A stretch of 64,000 nt of DNA from positions 7,156,253-7,220,252 of the forward strand of contig NZ_CP030118.1 of assembly GCF_006968745.1 (NCBI RefSeq), written 5' to 3'. The DNA is from Brasilonema sennae CENA114. Its GTDB lineage: Bacteria > Cyanobacteriota > Cyanobacteriia > Cyanobacteriales > Nostocaceae. This document shows positions 35,933 to 45,470 of the stretch, one piece after another. Position numbers and translations under genes: made by a program. Under the pieces are notes generated by a model, which searched no databases, was not told the origin of the DNA, and saw nothing but the letters and a program-made list of their open reading frames with translations. Position 1 is the first letter of the stretch. Each line of letters opens with the position of its first letter.

Positions 35933-37168
35933 CTACGTATTCGCTTTTCCCACAGCTTCTATGACTGCTTCTAAAGCTATTGCTACATGAGTCCAATGGG
36001 TTCCGCCCTGGCAATACACCACATACGGTTCCCGCAATGGACCATCAGCGGAAAATTCAGAGGTGCTTCCCTCAATAAAGGTCCCGCCAGCCATAACCAC
36101 CTTAGTTTCATAACCAGGCATTTCATCTGGAATGGGGTCAAGATAAGAACCAATAGGTGAATTTTGTTGAATGGCTCGACAAAAAGCAATGAGTTTTTGG
36201 GCAGAACCTAGTTTAATTGCTTGAATAACATCCCGACGCTTGGCAAACGGTGCTGGATTGACTGGGTAACCGAGTTTGTCAAATACATAACCCGTGAGGT
36301 GAGTCCCTTTCATTGCTTCGCCTACCATTTGTGGGGCGAGAAACAGTCCTTGATACAGCAGGCGATTTTGGTCAAAAGTGGCACCTCCGTAACTGCCAAT
36401 TCCTGGTGCTGTGAGGCGACAAGCAGCAGCTTCTACTAAGTCAGCGCGACCAGCAACATAACCACCAGCAGCAACAATTGTACCACCGGGGTTTTTAATC
36501 AACGACCCTGCGATTAAATCAGCACCAACATGGGTAGGTTCTTGAGTTTCTATGAATTCGCCATAGCAGTTATCGACAAAGCAAATTGTGTTAGGATTTT
36601 GCTGCTTGACTAAGTGGATAATTTTTTCAATTTCCGCTATAGATAGGCTAGGACGCCAAGAATAGCCACAAGAACGCTGAATCAACACTAAACGAGTGTT
36701 ATCCTTTACCGCATGGCTTAAAGCTTGCCAATTTATAGTTCCTTCTAGAGTAAGATCTAATTGTTGGTAGCAAATGCCAAACTCAAGTAGTGAACCTTGA
36801 CCTTGACCTCGTAATCCAATGACTTCTTCTAGAGTATCGTAGGGTGCACCAACCACCGCTAGCATTTCATCACCAGGACGGAGAACACCAAATAAAGCAC
36901 AAGCAATTGCGTGGGTTCCTGAAACAAACTGTACTCGTACAGCAGCCGCCTCAGCGCCCACCACCTCCGCAAAAACTCGATCTAAAGTTTCTCTGCCGAG
37001 ATCATCGTGTCCGTATCCAGAGACACCGGCGAAGTGGTGTGCCCCAACATGATTATGGCGAAAAGCATTTAACACTTCTTTAAGATTTTGCTTGACCTGA
37101 GCGTCAATTCCAGAAAAAATTTGTAAGAGTGCTTCTTGTGCTTCACGCAGCTGTTCCGAGCTATTCAT
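35933..37168 (-). CDS. PLP-dependent methionine gamma-lyase family (aluminium-resistance-like) protein
   Basis: This 411-aa fold-type I PLP enzyme has the Schiff-base Lys in SLIKNPGG and the preceding Asp in CFVDNCYGEF, the family pattern of the so-called aluminium resistance/methionine gamma-lyase group. The GYGHDDLGRETLD segment near the N-terminus is also characteristic. Cytoplasmic. The physiological reaction of this group is not settled; C-S lyase activity is the general expectation. It is convergent with psaB and divergent from desC. Confidence 0.85.
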   Translation of the reverse strand: MNSSEQLREAQEALLQIFSGIDAQVKQNLKEVLNAFRHNHVGAHHFAGVSGYGHDDLGRETLDRVFAEVVGAEAAAVRVQFVSGTHAIACALFGVLRPGDEMLAVVGAPYDTLEEVIGLRGQGQGSLLEFGICYQQLDLTLEGTINWQALSHAVKDNTRLVLIQRSCGYSWRPSLSIAEIEKIIHLVKQQNPNTICFVDNCYGEFIETQEPTHVGADLIAGSLIKNPGGTIVAAGGYVAGRADLVEAAACRLTAPGIGSYGGATFDQNRLLYQGLFLAPQMVGEAMKGTHLTGYVFDKLGYPVNPAPFAKRRDVIQAIKLGSAQKLIAFCRAIQQNSPIGSYLDPIPDEMPGYETKVVMAGGTFIEGSTSEFSADGPLREPYVVYCQGGTHWTHVAIALEAVIEAVGKANT

Positions 37169-37254
37169 TAGTTCCTCTTTTAAGAAAACATAAAAAATTT
37201 GCGGATTTTTAGATCACGCGGATTAGGCTTGACAATTCCTATTCAGGTTACTGC

Positions 37255-38085
37255 ATGACAATTGCTACATCCACAAAATCCCAACTTAATTGGCTGCATA
37301 TCACATTTTTCGCAGGTTTGCATGTCGGAATTTTGTTTGCCCTGTTTCCTAGTAACTTTAGCTGGAAAGCATTCGGTGTATTCTTGTTTCTCTACTGGGT
37401 GACTGGTGGCTTGGGTATTACCCTAGGATTTCACCGCTTGATCACCCACCGTAGTTTTCAAACTCCCAAGTGGCTGGAGTATTTCTTGGCTTTTTGTGGG
37501 ACACTCGCTTGCCAAGGAGGACCAATCGATTGGGTAGGAATGCATCGTATGCACCATTTGCACTCTGATGAGGAGTTAGATCCCCACGATTCCAATAAGG
37601 GCTTCTGGTGGAGTCACATGGCTTGGATGTTTTATCATTCACCAGCTTTCGCGGACGTGCCTCGCTTTACTAAAGATATTAAGGACGACCCATTTTATCA
37701 GTTTCTGCAAAAGAATATGATTTTGATTCAGGTCGCGCTGGGTATAGTCCTGTTGCTCCTGGGTGGTTGGTCGTTTGTCGTTTGGGGAGTATTTGTTCGC
37801 TTGATCTTCGTGTGGCACTGTACTTGGTTTGTCAACAGTGCTACCCATAAATTCGGCTATCGTACTTATGATACAAGCGATCGCTCCACAAACTGCTGGT
37901 GGGTTGCTTTACTAACCTATGGTGAAGGCTGGCACAATAACCACCACGCCTATCAATATTCAGCTCGCCACGGGTTGAAATGGTGGGAAATTGACCTAAC
38001 CTGGATGACTGTTCAATTGCTACAATTACTGGGTCTAGCTACAAATGTCAAGCTGGCACCACAAAAAGCAGTCAGCAGTCAATAG
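37255..38085 (+). CDS. desC: Acyl-lipid delta-9 desaturase
   Basis: This 276-aa membrane protein has the three histidine boxes of delta-9 desaturases: HRLITHRSF, HRMHHLHSD and HNNHHAYQ, with four hydrophobic segments between them. It introduces the first double bond into fatty acids esterified in membrane lipids. It heads a desaturase cluster (desC, desA, desB, with desD opposite). The gene is followed by a hairpin with a short T-containing tail, so desA has at least some independent transcription. Confidence 0.93.
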   Translation: MTIATSTKSQLNWLHITFFAGLHVGILFALFPSNFSWKAFGVFLFLYWVTGGLGITLGFHRLITHRSFQTPKWLEYFLAFCGTLACQGGPIDWVGMHRMHHLHSDEELDPHDSNKGFWWSHMAWMFYHSPAFADVPRFTKDIKDDPFYQFLQKNMILIQVALGIVLLLLGGWSFVVWGVFVRLIFVWHCTWFVNSATHKFGYRTYDTSDRSTNCWWVALLTYGEGWHNNHHAYQYSARHGLKWWEIDLTWMTVQLLQLLGLATNVKLAPQKAVSSQ

Positions 38086-38111
38086 TCAGCAATTCTTATC
38101 TTATTTAATGT

Positions 38112-38144
38112 TCAATTTTGAATTTTGAATTTTGAATTTTGAAC
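38112..38144. repeat. Tandem heptanucleotide repeat (attttga type)
   Basis: The unit attttga occurs four times in a row. Such short tandemly repeated repetitive sequences are frequent in heterocystous cyanobacteria. A related A/T pattern (aaattttaaattttaaattc) is at 27890-27915. Confidence 0.7.
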
Positions 38145-38154
38145 GACTTATGCT

Positions 38155-38200
38155 CCCCCGCTTCTCAAAGACTACTTAAGCATCAGCGGGGGTTTCTTGT
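38155..38200 (+). terminator. Probable terminator after desC
   Basis: cccccgct (38155-38162) pairs with agcggggg (38185-38192) around a 22-base loop and is followed by tttctt. It lies about 70 bp after the desC stop. Confidence 0.65.
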
Positions 38201-38315
38201 AGGTGCGGTGGGGTACATTAGATTGCTATAATCCAAGACGCAAATATAAGAAAACTTTGCGACAGCCACTTGTTTAGTGATTTGGTAGTGAGGTTTGTTG
38301 TCTTTTCAGGTATTC

Positions 38316-39368
38316 ATGACTACATCAACAATCGAAAGCCACGAGTCAGCTCATGAGCTTGGTAATTCCGACCTTAAGCTAAAAGATATTATCAAAAGCT
38401 TGCCACGAGAATGTTTTGAGCAGAATCGCCGCAAAGCCTGGACAAAAGTTCTGCTCAGTGTTTCGATGGTCTGCCTGGGCTATTTCAGCTTGATCATCGC
38501 TCCTTGGTTTCTCTTACCTCTAGCGTGGATTTTTACGGGTACTGCTTTAACCGGTTTTTTTGTCATCGGTCATGATTGTGCTCATCGTTCATTCGCTAAA
38601 CGTCGCTGGGTCAACGATTTAGTGGGACATTTGATAATGATGCCGTTGATTTACCCGTTCCACAGTTGGCGTATTCAGCACAATTATCATCACGCTCACA
38701 CTAACAAGCTGGATGAGGATAACGCTTGGCAGCCCATTTCCACAACACTTTATGAAAGTTGTGGAAAAATTAAGCAGTGGGGTTTCAAGGCGTTTCTACG
38801 GTATCGATTGTGGTGGATAGGCTCAATCATTCACTGCGGAGTTTTACACTTTAATTGGTCTTTATTCCAGAAGAAAGACCAAGCAAGTGTGAAGTTTTCT
38901 GTGGCTGTCGTCGTGCTTTTTGCTGCGATCGCATTCCCCATCCTCATCGCCACAACCGGGATCTGGGGATTTGTGAAATTCTGGCTGCTTCCGTGGCTGG
39001 TTTACCATTTTTGGATGAGTACCTTTACATTGGTTCACCATACTGCCCCGGACGTTCCTTTTGTGGCAGAATCTAAGTGGAACCAAGCCATAGCACAGCT
39101 AAATGGCACAGTTCATTGCGATTACCCCTCCTGGGTAGAAATCCTCTGCCACGATATTAATGTCCACGTCCCCCATCACATTTCAACTGCTATTCCTTCT
39201 TATAATTTGCGGATGGCTTATGGCAGTATCAAAGAAAATTGGCAAACGTATTTGCATGATGAGTGTCGGTTTTCCTTTTCTTTAATGAAGCGAATTACAG
39301 ATCAGTGTCACCTGTATAGAGCCGATAGTGGCTATCAGTCTTTTAAAGACTATTTTGCAGGACGATAA
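38316..39368 (+). CDS. desA: Acyl-lipid delta-12 desaturase
   Basis: From ATG 38316 the product is 350 aa; a TTG at 38295 would add seven residues and is unlikely. The histidine boxes are HDCAH, HNYHHAHTN and HVPHH, as in DesA. It converts oleoyl to linoleoyl groups on membrane lipids, using ferredoxin as electron donor. A possible -10 TATAAT lies at 38227-38232. It is the second gene of the desaturase cluster. In cyanobacteria desA is typically induced by cold; no cold-box can be proved from the sequence alone. Confidence 0.92.
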   Translation: MTTSTIESHESAHELGNSDLKLKDIIKSLPRECFEQNRRKAWTKVLLSVSMVCLGYFSLIIAPWFLLPLAWIFTGTALTGFFVIGHDCAHRSFAKRRWVNDLVGHLIMMPLIYPFHSWRIQHNYHHAHTNKLDEDNAWQPISTTLYESCGKIKQWGFKAFLRYRLWWIGSIIHCGVLHFNWSLFQKKDQASVKFSVAVVVLFAAIAFPILIATTGIWGFVKFWLLPWLVYHFWMSTFTLVHHTAPDVPFVAESKWNQAIAQLNGTVHCDYPSWVEILCHDINVHVPHHISTAIPSYNLRMAYGSIKENWQTYLHDECRFSFSLMKRITDQCHLYRADSGYQSFKDYFAGR

Positions 39369-39557
39369 CCTCATAGCTTTAAGAAATAGATTCTGGCAAT
39401 TCTGTAAACACAAATCTTGTTACGAAAATTGCCAGATATCACTCAGCTGCTTTACACTTCCAAAACTTCGGGATACCCAAACCCAACGTAATGCAATTGC
39501 AAAGTTTAAATGACTTTCCTTCAACAACTTCTTGTTTGACTCCAGTAAAAAAATCAA

Positions 39558-40637
39558 GTGCAATCAAATATTATCAAGTTAAATAATCCTCATGACGTTG
39601 AATCTCTTGAGGATACAACCAAGCTGCCCTTCACGCTTCAAGATTTGAAAGCTGCAATCCCATCTGAATGTTTTCAGCCCAATGTCGGGAAATCACTCTT
39701 CTACTTTTTTCGTGACATCCTGATTATCGGTTTACTTTATGCAGTTGCTCATTATCTAAATTCTTGGTTCTTCTGGCCAATTTTCTGGGTGATGCAAGGA
39801 ACGATGTTTTGGGCTTTGTTTGTCGTTGGACATGACTGCGGACACCAATCTTTTTCTAAGAAGAAATGGCTTAATGATTTGATTGGACATCTTTGCCATA
39901 CACCGATACTTGTTCCATATCACGGGTGGCGAATTAGCCATAGAACTCACCACAAAAATACTGGTAACCTCGATAATGATGAAAGCTGGTACCCACCAAC
40001 AGAGTCAAAGTACAAAGTGCTGAATTGGGTACATGATATAGGTCGAGATTACTTGTTTTTATTAGTTTATCCGGTGTATTTGTTTACTGGTAATCCTGAT
40101 AAACGAGGCTCTCACTTTTTACCTAGCAGCCGATTTTTCAAACCCTCAGAAAAATGGGATGTCATCACCAGCACCACACTCTGGACTTTAATGGTAGGTT
40201 TGCTGTTGTTCTTCACCTATCAATGGGGTTGGATGTGGTTGTTGAAATACTACGTTGGACCTTATCTTGTCTTTGTCATTTGGCTAGACTTAGTCACATA
40301 TTTGCACCATACTGACCCGGATATTCCCTGGTATCGTGGAGAGGATTGGACTTTCCTCAAAGGTGCTATTTCTAGCATTGACCGTGATTACGGTTTTATC
40401 AATCACATCCATCATGATATCGGTACTCATGTTGCTCACCACATCTTCCTGAACATTCCTCACTACAATTTGAAAAAGGCAACTGAGGCTATTAAACCAA
40501 TTATGGGTGACTATTTCCGCAAATCTGATCTACCCATTTGGACTGCATTACGCCGTTCGTCCAGTAGCTGTGGTTTTGTTCCGGAGACTGGAGGAAAAGT
40601 TTACTATATATCCAAGAAAAAATTAGCTAAAGGCTAA
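39558..40637 (+). CDS. desB: Acyl-lipid omega-3 (delta-15) desaturase
   Basis: This 359-aa protein starts with GTG. It has the boxes HDCGHQSF, HRTHHKNTG and HVAHHIF, and the LHHTDPDIPWYRG segment typical of DesB and plant FAD7/8 omega-3 desaturases. It adds the omega-3 double bond to make alpha-linolenate or stearidonate in lipids. The upstream gap from desA is 189 bp. The protein is full length. Confidence 0.92.
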   Translation: MQSNIIKLNNPHDVESLEDTTKLPFTLQDLKAAIPSECFQPNVGKSLFYFFRDILIIGLLYAVAHYLNSWFFWPIFWVMQGTMFWALFVVGHDCGHQSFSKKKWLNDLIGHLCHTPILVPYHGWRISHRTHHKNTGNLDNDESWYPPTESKYKVLNWVHDIGRDYLFLLVYPVYLFTGNPDKRGSHFLPSSRFFKPSEKWDVITSTTLWTLMVGLLLFFTYQWGWMWLLKYYVGPYLVFVIWLDLVTYLHHTDPDIPWYRGEDWTFLKGAISSIDRDYGFINHIHHDIGTHVAHHIFLNIPHYNLKKATEAIKPIMGDYFRKSDLPIWTALRRSSSSCGFVPETGGKVYYISKKKLAKG

Positions 40638-40769
40638 CAGAAACTGAAGAGTGAGAAGTTCATGAAAAACTCCCCACTCTTCATTTCATAACTTTGCTAT
40701 TAATGCTTATCCAAATTTGCGTTCAATTACAAAGAAACTGGGTTTCTAATTAGACGCAGGATGTGTATT

Positions 40770-41870
40770 TTATAAAGCAGTGCTTTCCTGAGGCGAAGTA
40801 CCCATTAATTTCAACCAACGAAAGTTCGCAACAAGTGCTTCTCCAAATGTTGGATACACACTGTATGGAACGCCAAAATCAACACAAACTTCTGCCAAGA
40901 TTGGAGCTATTTTCGGATAGTGAATATGACAAATTTGGGGAAACAAATGATGAACAACCTGATAGTTAAGACCACCCAAATACCAATTTAAAAAAGTATT
41001 CTTTGGTGCAAAATCAACTGTTGTTTTGACTTGAGCTATTGCCCATTCATCGTCAATATCGTTTGACTCAGGATGTGGTTGAAGAAACTCTACTGGAGCG
41101 AGAACATGAGCTAACATGAAAACATTGCAAATCAGCAGCCCATAGGTCATGTAAGCAATGCTAAATCCTACAATTACTTGTAGGGGAGTATATCCCACGG
41201 CAATTGGTATTCCTAAAAATAGTCCCAGCCAAATGACTTTACCCCCTAACAATATGAGCATTTCCAAAGGCTTGGGCGTAGGAATGATATGCTCATGATA
41301 TTTGCGCTTGAATAAAGCCAGATGGATATCAGCAGCAGACCAATAAAACGGAATAATTGTATAGACCAGTAAAATGAATAAGTGTTGGAATTTATGATAC
41401 CATCTCTGTTCCATATATGGAGACATACGCAATAATCCATCTCCATGTATTTCTACATCATGTCCTAATATATTGGTATATGTATGATGCAGATAATTAT
41501 GACGAAATCGCCACAAATAACTGGATAAACCAATCACATCATAAGTTAAACCAAAAATAGAATTTACCCATTTGCGACTAGAATAACCACCATGATTGGC
41601 ATCGTGCCCTACACTAAAACCAACGCCAGCAATACCTAATCCTAGAAGAACACAGCCAAATACCTTCATCCACATTATCGGTGGACCAAAAAGAGTAAAT
41701 GTCCAAGCAGAAATGACCCATCCCAAGATAATTGCACTTTTGAGGTACATTGCGAGATTATCGCGCTTCGCAATGTTCTGTGATTCAAAATAAGCGTCAA
41801 CTCGTTTATTGAGTTCCTTTCTAAAACCAACGTTCTTGGCAAACGTCACTCTCGTTTGTGTCTGTGTCAT
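40770..41870 (-). CDS. desD: Acyl-lipid delta-6 desaturase
   Basis: From ATG 41870 the product is 366 aa; an upstream in-frame start at 41969 is not credible, because the extra 33 residues are unlike the family. The boxes are HDANHGG, HNYLHHTYTN and, diagnostically, QVVHHLFPQ, where the first His of the third box is replaced by Gln, as in front-end (delta-6) desaturases. It has no cytochrome b5 domain, as expected for cyanobacterial enzymes. It is convergent with desB. Together the four genes predict C18:3 (gamma) and C18:4 fatty acids, i.e. Murata group 4. Confidence 0.88.
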   Translation of the reverse strand: MTQTQTRVTFAKNVGFRKELNKRVDAYFESQNIAKRDNLAMYLKSAIILGWVISAWTFTLFGPPIMWMKVFGCVLLGLGIAGVGFSVGHDANHGGYSSRKWVNSIFGLTYDVIGLSSYLWRFRHNYLHHTYTNILGHDVEIHGDGLLRMSPYMEQRWYHKFQHLFILLVYTIIPFYWSAADIHLALFKRKYHEHIIPTPKPLEMLILLGGKVIWLGLFLGIPIAVGYTPLQVIVGFSIAYMTYGLLICNVFMLAHVLAPVEFLQPHPESNDIDDEWAIAQVKTTVDFAPKNTFLNWYLGGLNYQVVHHLFPQICHIHYPKIAPILAEVCVDFGVPYSVYPTFGEALVANFRWLKLMGTSPQESTAL

Positions 41871-42055
41871 AAAAACTAATCGTTCAAATGAGCTATGAGT
41901 TGGCTTGAAAAAGTTTGCTATCAGGCAAAAATCCAAGTGACGTTGCTCAGATAGAAACACACAAGCCAAATCATCTCATTGTGGCAGATTATGCCAACTA
42001 TCTACCAGAAAAAAAGAGAAATTTTCCAAATAAGGACGAAACCTTGTGCGTATGA

Positions 42056-43321
42056 TTAAAATCGTCCATTCCCCTGAACAATATGCTTAACAGTCGTCAG
42101 GCTTTCTAAGCTAATCAATCCGCGTCGATGACCTTTTTGGTTGGACATCCCGAGAAACACCGCATCTCCTCGCGACGGGTTTCTAGAAAAACGTGGAGAA
42201 GCGTTGATGTAGCTAGAGGCACTATTCACACCCAAGGCAAACTGCCGACTTTCCTGGTAAGATTCAGTAACAATACAGTCAGCATGACCGCTGCTGTACT
42301 GATTAATCCAGGCGATCGCAGCCTCTAAACTATCTACCAATTTAAAAGCAATTGTCTTGGTTAAATAAGCGTTTCCCCATTCTTGTTCTTTAGCTAACTG
42401 TAACTGAGGAAAGGATTCAACCAATTCGGCATCTCCCTTAATTTCAAACCCCTTCTCCTTTAAGCTATTCCACAATGTCAGTAAAGAAGATGGCAAGGCT
42501 TGTCGATGAATCAGTACTTTTTCAATTGCGTTCACCGGATCTGGTTCACTTTGATGGCTGTCTATAATCAGCCAGCGCACCATTTCTAAGCTACCATTCG
42601 GCGACCAGTAAAGGTAACAGTTGCCCATAGCTGATTTGAGAACTGGGGCGGTGGAGTGGCGCACCACTTGCTGTATCAAGTTAGAACGTCCATAGGGAAT
42701 CACTAAATTCAAGCATTGGTCTTGCGTCACTATATCCCGTATGGAACTTCCTTCTTCTGGTGTTATCAGCTGTAAACAACCTAGTGGTAAACCAACTTCA
42801 GTCACAGCACTCACCAGTGCGTCGGCGATCGCCGCGTTAGAATTACTAGCTTCAGTACCCCCTCTGAGGATCAGACTGTTGCCTGTTTTTATACACAATC
42901 CTGCTGCGATCGCTCCCAATTCTGGAAACGCCTCATAAATAAACGCAATCACACCCAAAGGCATTAACTGTGTATAACTCTGAGAGTCATCTAGTTGATA
43001 ATCAGCATGTCTGACTCGCCGCAGTGGATCTGATAATTCTCCCAAACGCTGCAATATATCTACCGCCATTTCCAACCGTTTGGGAGTCAGCTTCAGCCAA
43101 TCGAGAATTAAATCTGGCACCGCCATTTCTCGACTCGCTTCTAGATCCAAGGTGTTTGCTTCTAGAATGTCGTCAAATGAAGCTGCCATCGCCTGTGCCA
43201 TCGCTAACACAGCACGACTTCTGTCTACTCCTTTTGTGCTTCCTAGCTTTAGAGCAGCTTGATGAGCGCGTCTTGTGCGCTCAACTGGTTCGGGGCTAAG
43301 ATCAAAAGCATCCACTGTCAT
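42056..43321 (-). CDS. proA: Glutamate-5-semialdehyde dehydrogenase (gamma-glutamyl phosphate reductase)
   Basis: This 421-aa protein aligns along its length with ProA: FIYEAFPELGAIAAGLCIKTGN (co-substrate region), VIPYGRSNLI, the catalytic-Cys segment MGNCYLYWS, and C-terminal FSRNPSRGDAVFLGMS and KGHRRGLISLESLTT. It reduces gamma-glutamyl phosphate to glutamate semialdehyde in proline synthesis. Some usual residues are altered (GNCYLY where most ProA have GICHVY), the form seen in cyanobacterial ProA. No proB is adjacent. A small membrane-protein gene begins 5 bp upstream in the same direction. Confidence 0.93.
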   Translation of the reverse strand: MTVDAFDLSPEPVERTRRAHQAALKLGSTKGVDRSRAVLAMAQAMAASFDDILEANTLDLEASREMAVPDLILDWLKLTPKRLEMAVDILQRLGELSDPLRRVRHADYQLDDSQSYTQLMPLGVIAFIYEAFPELGAIAAGLCIKTGNSLILRGGTEASNSNAAIADALVSAVTEVGLPLGCLQLITPEEGSSIRDIVTQDQCLNLVIPYGRSNLIQQVVRHSTAPVLKSAMGNCYLYWSPNGSLEMVRWLIIDSHQSEPDPVNAIEKVLIHRQALPSSLLTLWNSLKEKGFEIKGDAELVESFPQLQLAKEQEWGNAYLTKTIAFKLVDSLEAAIAWINQYSSGHADCIVTESYQESRQFALGVNSASSYINASPRFSRNPSRGDAVFLGMSNQKGHRRGLISLESLTTVKHIVQGNGRF

Positions 43322-43325
43322 TCCA

Positions 43326-43733
43326 TTATCGCCTGTAGGTGAGCCATACCATCAGTGCTGGCAAAATAGCCAACAGCACCGCCACCATTGCCCAAGCAAT
43401 AATGCCGTAACCATTTGCCAATCGTAGTGCCAATGGTAACCATATAATCACTAGCACGAAAATAATCCCAAGCGCTACAGGCAAATAGCTTTCTCCTAAT
43501 CGAGGATGGACAACTTGCCAACTATTCCCTTTCCAGCGCCAAGCCCGCTTGTAGGGATAGGTAGTGGAAAGTTGCTCCAGTACATAACCATTATCTTCCA
43601 CCACGAATATCTGCTGACAGCGATTGCAACCAAATGCTTCCGTCAGCGTAATAGGAATCAACTGCCCCCGCCGACGACAGGGACACGGGTATTCACTATT
43701 GAAGTCAATTTTGTCTGCTTTTTGAGGTTGCAC
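43326..43733 (-). CDS. Small zinc-ribbon membrane protein, conserved in cyanobacteria, unknown
   Basis: This 135-aa protein has two Cys pairs (CPCRRRG and CNRCQQ) likely to bind zinc at the N-terminus, and two hydrophobic segments (about 85-105 and 108-132) at the C-terminus. The ribbon should face the cytoplasm. It ends 5 bp before proA, so the two are probably co-transcribed, but there is no clear functional link to proline synthesis. Confidence 0.7.
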   Translation of the reverse strand: MQPQKADKIDFNSEYPCPCRRRGQLIPITLTEAFGCNRCQQIFVVEDNGYVLEQLSTTYPYKRAWRWKGNSWQVVHPRLGESYLPVALGIIFVLVIIWLPLALRLANGYGIIAWAMVAVLLAILPALMVWLTYRR

Positions 43734-44193
43734 AAGCGAACTTTTTACTTGAGCGTGTTTGCCAATAGCTGTGAAAATAGCATTCCCTGATTTACGTTAT
43801 CAGGCAAGCTATTTTCCCATGAACTTTCTTTATAACATTAGCCAGTCTGGCTTACTCTTTTTTCTGGACAGATTTTCTTGAAATTCAGTGGTAGTACAAT
43901 TATATCACTGAACTACACTGATAATAGCCAGCTATCATAACTGAATAAGCATAAAGACTAAAGTGAATTTTCTTTTCACTTCAACCTTTATTCTTCAATA
44001 TCGCCTTAACATCAGTATCAATTCAATATTTTTTATAGTATGATACTAACCACTGTACATATCTTTTTATAGAGTAGCGCATCTTACATCATTTTTTTCG
44101 CTACACTTAATTTTTTTTCTTAATTATAAGTCATATATATTGGCATTTTACTGCAGTTATTTGCCAAAGTTTTATCTTTATATTTATTTTCAA
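43734..44193. other. Intergenic region, AT-rich
   Basis: About 460 bp of AT-rich DNA between the zinc-ribbon gene and tRNA-Gly. No gene and no strong hairpin were seen. Confidence 0.5.
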
Positions 44194-44265
44194 AGCGGGT
44201 AACGCGATTCGAACGCGCGACATTCACCTTGGCAAGGTGACGCTCTACCACTGAGCTATACCCGC
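44194..44265 (-). tRNA. tRNA-Gly (GCC anticodon)
   Basis: On the minus strand the acceptor gcgggta pairs with tacccgc; the D arm is gctcagtggtagagc, the anticodon stem-loop is tcacc-ttgccaa-ggtga with anticodon GCC, and the T arm is cgcgcgttcgaatcgcg. The 72-base length and U discriminator fit tRNA-Gly. The CCA is not encoded, consistent with a need for the CCA-adding enzyme found nearby. Confidence 0.97.
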
Positions 44266-44370
44266 AAACTCCACTCTTACTACTATCTCATAGTATGCAT
44301 TCTTTGTCAACACCTTTTATTTGTTTAGTAGTTAGTAGTTAGCCACTAACCACTAACTACTAATCACTGA

Positions 44371-44931
44371 CTATTCTGCAGACAGCTGTCCTACGCTGGC
44401 ACTTTTCAGCGATGCTGACGAGAGAGAATGACCAGAAAAAGGCTCTGTGAGGTTTGAACGTAATTGCCGCATCAAACTAGCCATTTCTAAAGCACTCATG
44501 GCGTAATCCCAACCATGATTACTTTTAATGCCAGCACGTTCTAAAGCTTGCTGCATGGAGTCCACTGTTAAAATGCCAAAAACCACAGGAACACCAGTTT
44601 GAAACGCAGCAGCAGCAATTCCTTTAGCGACCTCAGAAGAAACGTAATCAAAATGAGGTGTTTGTCCTCGGATCACAGCACCCAGACAAATAACCGCATC
44701 ATAACGACCAGAGACTGCCAATTGGCGAGCCACAACTGGAACTTCAAAACTGCCTGGTACGTAAATGTAGTCTACCTGAGAGCCGTTAGGATTGACATCA
44801 ATACCGTGGCGTTTCAAGCAATCTTGACAACCTTCCACCAGCTTGCTAGTTACAAGGTCATTGAATCGACCAATAACAATTCCAAACCGCAAAGGTTCTG
44901 CCTGAGTAAAAGTTCCCTCAAAAACTGCCAT
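44371..44931 (-). CDS. ribH: 6,7-dimethyl-8-ribityllumazine synthase
   Basis: This 186-aa protein has the RibH hallmarks: FGIVIGRFN, the VPGSFEVP phosphate-site loop, CLGAVIRGQTPHFDYV with the catalytic His, and VPVVFGILTVDSMQQALERAG. The last 30 residues are a variable, Ser-rich tail. It makes the penultimate intermediate of riboflavin synthesis. It is monocistronic here. Confidence 0.97.
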   Translation of the reverse strand: MAVFEGTFTQAEPLRFGIVIGRFNDLVTSKLVEGCQDCLKRHGIDVNPNGSQVDYIYVPGSFEVPVVARQLAVSGRYDAVICLGAVIRGQTPHFDYVSSEVAKGIAAAAFQTGVPVVFGILTVDSMQQALERAGIKSNHGWDYAMSALEMASLMRQLRSNLTEPFSGHSLSSASLKSASVGQLSAE

Positions 44932-45110
44932 AACCGCCTCTCATTCATCTATACTTCTTGCCAATATACATTCCTCTTGATAGATCCAACCAAAAATAGA
45001 CGCAGCCACACCACAGAGGGAAAATACTCTTCACTCTCTGTAACGTACCTGCGTCTGTAATATTTGTCAGTTTTTATGCGATTTGCCTGCGATACTCTTA
45101 AAGTAGTTGG

Positions 45111-45299
45111 TTAAACGACGAGAAAGTTTAACGCCCCAACGACAAGCACTAAAATGATCCAAGCTCCTGAACCAATCCACAGCAGTTTTCTAGATTCATT
45201 CCAGTTCTGTGGAGTCGCATAGGCAACAGGAACGCCAATGACCAGAACAAAAGACAGCGAAACCAGAGCTAATAAAGCCAGTTGGAATATAAAAGTCAT
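45111..45299 (-). CDS. psbZ: Photosystem II protein PsbZ (Ycf9)
   Basis: This 62-aa protein has two membrane helices (about 4-26 and 37-60) joined by YATPQNWNESRKLLWIGS, the conserved PsbZ loop. It sits at the edge of photosystem II and stabilises its antenna contacts and PsbK. Length is exactly as in other cyanobacteria. Divergent from the DHH-CBS-CCA gene. Confidence 0.97.
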   Translation of the reverse strand: MTFIFQLALLALVSLSFVLVIGVPVAYATPQNWNESRKLLWIGSGAWIILVLVVGALNFLVV

Positions 45300-45470
45300 T
45301 TTCCCTTCTCCCGAAACAGCAAACGAGTTACAAAAGATAAAATATTGTGCAGGTGAACACCGACAGTTTTTCCTTATTTGTTAAGCTAACAGAAAATTGA
45401 CACATTTTAGTCATTTGTCCTTGATCCTTTGTGCTGACGATTAATGACTCATGACCGATGACTGATAACT

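Noticed and set aside
42056..43321. proA as inactive because of altered active-site context
   Set aside because: The catalytic Cys is present and the alteration is shared with other cyanobacterial ProA as far as I recall.
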